64,000 nt of DNA from Parasphingorhabdus litoris DSM 22379 (GTDB lineage Bacteria > Pseudomonadota > Alphaproteobacteria > Sphingomonadales > Sphingomonadaceae): the NCBI RefSeq assembly GCF_020906275.1, contig NZ_CP086727.1:3527001-3591000 (forward strand), written 5' to 3'. The notes beneath the pieces were generated by a model. The model was given only the letters and a program-made list of their open reading frames with translations, ran no database searches and was not told the origin of the DNA. Each line of letters begins with the position of its first letter. Within the stretch, counting starts at the first letter, position 1. This document shows positions 60,746-64,000 of this stretch, piece after piece. The position numbers and the translations under genes are program-made.

Positions 60746-61900
60746 ATGGCAGAGGTGACAGCACAACAACCGCTGGCCGGGATCAAGGTCGTGGAATTTT
60801 CGACGATGATTACCGCGTCCCTCGCCACGATGATGTTCGCGCAGCAAGGGGCGGACGTCATCAAGGTGGAGCCACCCGGCATTGGTGATCCGATGCGCTG
60901 GCTCGGCAGCCGCAAGGAAAGCATCTCCGGCCTGTTCAACAATTGCAATCGTGCCAAGCGCTCGATCACACTGGACCTGAAAACCGAAGAAGGCGTCGCC
61001 ACGGCCCGCAAGCTGTGCCTTGATGCCGATATTGTCATCCACAATTATCGCCCCGGTGTGATGCAGCGACTGGGCCTCGACAGTGAAAGTCTGCGCGCCG
61101 AAAAACCAGCTTTGATCTACTGCGCCATTACCGGCTTTGGCCGCGATGGACCGATGGCGGATCGCCCCGCCTATGATCATGTCATGCAGGCCATGGCCGG
61201 TTTTATGGGAACGCAGGGTCACCCCGACGGTTTTGCCTATGTGAAGACTTTGCTGTGTGACAAGCTGACCGCCTATACCGCAGCCCAAGCCATAACGGCG
61301 GCGTTATTTGCGCGCGAGCGCAACAGCGAAGGACAGCATATAGATCTGTCGATGCTGGCGAGCTGCATTGCTTTTCTGTGGCCCGACGGCGGCATGCACC
61401 TGACCTTGATGGACGAAGATGCGATCCATGCTGCACCCTTTGCCGACTATTATCAGATGCCGCTGCGCACCACTGACGGCGCCATTGCCTATGCCGCAAT
61501 GAGTGACGAGCATTGGCAAGTCGTGTTTGAAATGGTTGGCCGCGAAGATCTGAAGTCGGAAGAAAAATACCAAGGTCTCGAAAATCGTAGCATGCATATG
61601 GCCGAGCTTGCGCAAATTGTTTCCAGCGAACCGCCGCGCCATGATACCGATACGATGATTGCGGGCCTGACCAAAGGCGATGTGCCGGCTGCGCCTTGTT
61701 TGCGCCTCGACGATGTGAAATCACATGCGCAGATCGTGGCCATTGAAGCGTTTGAAGAACAGGATCATCCGCTGCTCGGCACCATCCATAATGCTGCGTC
61801 ACCGGTGCATATCAATGGCCAGAAACTGCCCGCTACGGGACCGAGCCCGGCATTGGGCGAGCATAGCGAAGAAATATTGCAGGACATAGGAACCAAATAA
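60746..61900 (+). CDS. CaiB/BaiF family CoA-transferase
   Basis: 384 residues from ATG 60746, with GGGAG six bases before; longer starts lie in the previous gene. Family III CoA-transferase: PLAGIKVVEFSTMITASLATMMFAQQGADVIKVEPPGIGDPMRW, TLDLKTEEGVATARKL, DIVIHNYRPGVMQRLGLD and GFGRDGPMADRPAYDHVMQAMAG with catalytic Asp144. It would move CoA from a donor to an acid or race an alpha-methylacyl-CoA (AMACR is the same fold). The latter fits methyl-branched terpenoid acids. Its stop overlaps the next start by one base. Confidence 0.9.
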   Translation: MAEVTAQQPLAGIKVVEFSTMITASLATMMFAQQGADVIKVEPPGIGDPMRWLGSRKESISGLFNNCNRAKRSITLDLKTEEGVATARKLCLDADIVIHNYRPGVMQRLGLDSESLRAEKPALIYCAITGFGRDGPMADRPAYDHVMQAMAGFMGTQGHPDGFAYVKTLLCDKLTAYTAAQAITAALFARERNSEGQHIDLSMLASCIAFLWPDGGMHLTLMDEDAIHAAPFADYYQMPLRTTDGAIAYAAMSDEHWQVVFEMVGREDLKSEEKYQGLENRSMHMAELAQIVSSEPPRHDTDTMIAGLTKGDVPAAPCLRLDDVKSHAQIVAIEAFEEQDHPLLGTIHNAASPVHINGQKLPATGPSPALGEHSEEILQDIGTK

Positions 61901-62718
61901 TGATGGAGCAAGCACAGGATTTTCTCGACGAAAGCGAAGCGATATACGCGCTCGTCAAAGATCTTTCCGACGAGCAGATGGAGCAGGAAACCGGATTCAA
62001 GCAATGGACGATCAATGCGATACTCCGGCACCTGCATATCTGGAACATGGCGGCCTATTGGTCACTGACAGCGCCGGAAAAATTCCATGGCTTTTTCAAA
62101 GAGGCGATGGGCGCAATGAAAGAGAACGCGAAAAAGGGCCAGACGTCGATGCGCTTTTTTGAAGCGGATTATCTCGACAACTTGTCCGGTGCTGCGCTGG
62201 TGAAAACCTGGCGCGAATTCTATCAGAAAATGGCACCGGAATTTGGCGCCGCCGATCCCGCCATGCGGGTCGAATGGGCCGGTCCGTCGATGAGTGTGCG
62301 CTCCTCCATAACCGCGCGGCTGATGGAAAACTGGTCCCATGCGCAGGCCATTTATGATGTGCTGGGCCTGAAACGCGAAAATGCGGATCGCATCCGCAAC
62401 ATCGTGATGATCGGCCTCAACACCTATGGCTGGACGTTCAAAGTCAATGGCGAAGAAGCGCCGGAGCCTGTGCCCTATCTCAAGCTGACCGCCCCTTCCG
62501 GTGCAGTCTGGGACTATGGGGAAGAAAGCGCGGAAGAGCGGATTGAAGGACTGGCCGAAGAGTTTTGCCAGGTCGTCACACAGACCCGTAATATCGCGGA
62601 CACCAGCTTGAAGGTGACGGGGCCCAATGCGACCCGCTGGATGGCCATTGCGCAATGTTTCGCCGGCGGTGCAGAAAAACCACCCGCTCCAGGCACGCGT
62701 TCTATCAAAACGGGATAA
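61900..62718 (+). CDS. TIGR03084 family protein (DinB/mycothiol-isomerase-like fold)
   Basis: 272 residues; ATG 61900 overlaps the CaiB stop, a second ATG follows at once. The four-helix part MEQAQDFLDESEAIYALVKDLSDEQMEQETGFKQWTINAILRHLHIWNMAAYW carries a His pair, and MRVEWAGPSMSVRSSITARLMENWSHAQAIYDVLG a second His, a metal-site arrangement like DinB/maleylpyruvate isomerase N-domains. The C-terminal part with TYGWTFKVNGEEAPEPVPYLKLTAPSGAVWDYGEESAEERIEG matches the TIGR03084 group. Its reaction is unknown; its location inside an acyl-CoA cluster suggests a role in the same pathway. Confidence 0.82.
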   Translation: MMEQAQDFLDESEAIYALVKDLSDEQMEQETGFKQWTINAILRHLHIWNMAAYWSLTAPEKFHGFFKEAMGAMKENAKKGQTSMRFFEADYLDNLSGAALVKTWREFYQKMAPEFGAADPAMRVEWAGPSMSVRSSITARLMENWSHAQAIYDVLGLKRENADRIRNIVMIGLNTYGWTFKVNGEEAPEPVPYLKLTAPSGAVWDYGEESAEERIEGLAEEFCQVVTQTRNIADTSLKVTGPNATRWMAIAQCFAGGAEKPPAPGTRSIKTG

Positions 62719-62791
62719 TTAAATCTATCGCGTCTATCTATTGTGAATCGGCTTTTTCTGATTATGTTCAAAAGAAAAAGGAGAGATTCGC

Positions 62792-64000
62792 ATGAGCTGG
62801 CAGATGGCCGATATCTGGGAAAATATTGCCCGGGCGATACCTGACAAACCCGCCATTGTTGAGGGCGACAAGCGTTATAGCTGGGCGGAATATGAAGAGC
62901 GCGCGGCAAAGCTTGCGCAAGTCTATACAGATCATGGCCTGCAACCCGGCGCCAAGCTCTCCATCTACGCCTATAATTGCGCCGAATATATGGAAGCGCA
63001 ATTTGCCGCGTTCAAAGCGCGTATCTGCCCGGTTAATGTCAATTATCGCTATCTTGAAGCGGAGCTGACTCATGTGATCAACAACAGCGACAGCGAGGCT
63101 TTGGTATATCACGCACAGTTCGCACCGCGCGTGGCAGCAATCAAAGACCGGCTGGAACATGTGAAACTCTTCCTGGAAATTGATGATGGTTCCCGCGAGC
63201 ATCTCGAAGGCGCCGTGGATTATGAAACGGCTTTGAATGCCGCACAGCCCATGCCGGTTATCCCGCGCTCGGGCGAGGATCTCTACATGCTCTACACTGG
63301 TGGTACGACCGGCATGCCCAAGGGCGTGATGTATGATCATCAGACATTTTCCAGTGCCTTGTTCACCAAGGGTTTCGAGATGCGGGAAATGTCTATTCCC
63401 GAAGGCGCCGAAGGTTTCGGGCCGTTGGTTCAAGCGCTTCACGCAGCGGGCGCGACCAGTCGCGGCATTCCGGCTTGCCCCCTGATGCATGGGACCGGCA
63501 TGTGGATTGGCGCGATGATTCCGCACGCGTTAGGCGGTTGTGTCGTGCTGTTCAACAACCGGCATTTTGACCCGCATGCCCTGTGGAAACTGGCTGACGA
63601 CGAAAAGGTCACTGACATTACCATCGTCGGCGATGTCTTTGCCAAACCCATGCTTGCGGCGCTGAATGATGCCAAGGAAGCCGGCAAGCCCTATGATTTA
63701 TCGTCGGTCCAAATGATGGGATCATCCGGCGTGATGTGGTCGTCGGAGGTCAAGCAAGGCCTGCTCGACCATATCGAGATGGTGATTGTCGATAGCATGG
63801 GTTCAACCGAGGGCAGCATGGGTGCATCGGTCATGACCCGCGAGAATAGCAGTATTGTCAAAACCGCTAGCTTTGACATGGCCGACACCACCAAAATTCT
63901 GACCGAAGACGGAAAAGAGATACAGCCAGGTTCCGGCGAAATCGGTATGATCTGCAATGGTGGGATGGTTCCGATCGGCTATTATAAGGATGAGAAAAAG
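62792..64000 (+). CDS. Acyl-CoA synthetase (AMP-forming), truncated by window edge
   Basis: The frame starts at ATG 62792 (MSWQMADIWENIARAIPDKPAIVEGDKRYSWAEYEERAAKLAQVY), with AAAGGAGA at the right distance, and is open to the last base (403 codons seen). The AMP-binding P-loop is LYMLYTGGTTGMPKGVMYDH, followed by ACPLMHGTGMWIGAMIPHALGG and MMGSSGVMWSSEVKQGL, a pattern seen in FadD-like ligases of sterol/terpenoid catabolism. It would activate the starting acid to its CoA ester. A 73-base gap separates it from the upstream gene, so it may have its own promoter. Confidence 0.92.
   Translation, partial: MSWQMADIWENIARAIPDKPAIVEGDKRYSWAEYEERAAKLAQVYTDHGLQPGAKLSIYAYNCAEYMEAQFAAFKARICPVNVNYRYLEAELTHVINNSDSEALVYHAQFAPRVAAIKDRLEHVKLFLEIDDGSREHLEGAVDYETALNAAQPMPVIPRSGEDLYMLYTGGTTGMPKGVMYDHQTFSSALFTKGFEMREMSIPEGAEGFGPLVQALHAAGATSRGIPACPLMHGTGMWIGAMIPHALGGCVVLFNNRHFDPHALWKLADDEKVTDITIVGDVFAKPMLAALNDAKEAGKPYDLSSVQMMGSSGVMWSSEVKQGLLDHIEMVIVDSMGSTEGSMGASVMTRENSSIVKTASFDMADTTKILTEDGKEIQPGSGEIGMICNGGMVPIGYYKDEKK

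Noticed and set aside
1..64000. CRISPR arrays, prophage, integrase or complete insertion sequences
   Set aside because: No regularly spaced repeats, no phage structural genes and no transposase or integrase motifs were seen on either strand.

Overview
The window reads as ordinary chromosome of an alphaproteobacterium, most likely a marine or freshwater sphingomonad (Sphingopyxis / Sphingorhabdus / Parasphingorhabdus type). This is inferred from the gene families (DUF4167 protein, SUF operon led by an Rrf2-type regulator, prmC-prfA-hisS order, large TonB-dependent receptor with a phytase) and from the moderately GC-rich coding style. No rRNA, CRISPR array, prophage or complete insertion sequence was seen.

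Layout. 1-5.7 kb: a truncated lipoprotein gene, a DUF1330 protein, a GNAT enzyme, a small membrane protein, RarD-like exporter, dihydroorotase (pyrC), YgfZ-type protein and a DUF4167 protein. 6-9.6 kb, minus strand: hisS-prfA-prmC, where prmC carries an in-frame DUF559 nuclease-like domain bounded by 34/35-bp inverted repeats. 9.8-13.2 kb: M61 peptidase, pyrophosphatase, lipoprotein, GNAT. 13.2-17.6 kb: serine hydrolase, sucC, etfBA with a clear terminator. 17.6-20.4 kb: an accessory-looking stretch with an AT-rich orphan RhuM gene, a JmjC/cupin protein, and an odd tRNA-Asn-like gene with a badly paired acceptor stem. 20.4-21.6 kb: SPFH-domain protein. 21.6-28.5 kb, minus strand: a compact SUF operon (regulator-sufB-orf-sufC-orf-sufD-sufS-sufT-GNAT-sufA) with three genes that are not standard SUF parts and a palindromic candidate operator upstream. 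28.6-31.5 kb: AraC regulator and DUF885 lipoprotein. 31.7-35.5 kb: a tightly packed trio DUF3604 - peptidyl-prolyl isomerase - HupE/UreJ membrane protein. 35.5-36.4 kb: ECF sigma factor with a DUF6768 membrane protein. 36.5-40.1 kb: NmrA, SDR, NTF2-like and MarR genes facing an amidohydrolase. 40.1-44 kb: beta-propeller phytase lipoprotein coupled to a TonB-dependent receptor. 44-48.2 kb: GST, phosphoribosyltransferase plus adenosine deaminase, UDP-sugar epimerase, flavin reductase.

48.3-64 kb is a catabolic block on the plus strand: acyl-CoA dehydrogenase, thiolase, FadB/J-type multifunctional protein, a terminator, then an atu-like cluster (atuA, carboxylase beta subunit, enoyl-CoA hydratase, biotin carboxylase subunit, nitronate-monooxygenase-like flavoenzyme, CaiB/BaiF CoA-transferase, TIGR03084 protein, acyl-CoA ligase running off the right edge). 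Together these would activate, carboxylate, hydrate and beta-oxidise a methyl-branched (terpenoid-like) acid; electrons would leave through EtfBA encoded at 15.8-17.5 kb. The etfB and thiolase upstream regions share two sequence motifs, which suggests common control.

The points most worth a second look are the PrmC-DUF559 fusion with its inverted-repeat ends, the non-standard atu-like cluster, the DUF3604-PPIase-HupE trio, the extra genes inside the SUF operon, the shared etf/thiolase promoter motifs and the aberrant tRNA-Asn-like gene. All family assignments are from reading motifs by eye; no database search was possible.
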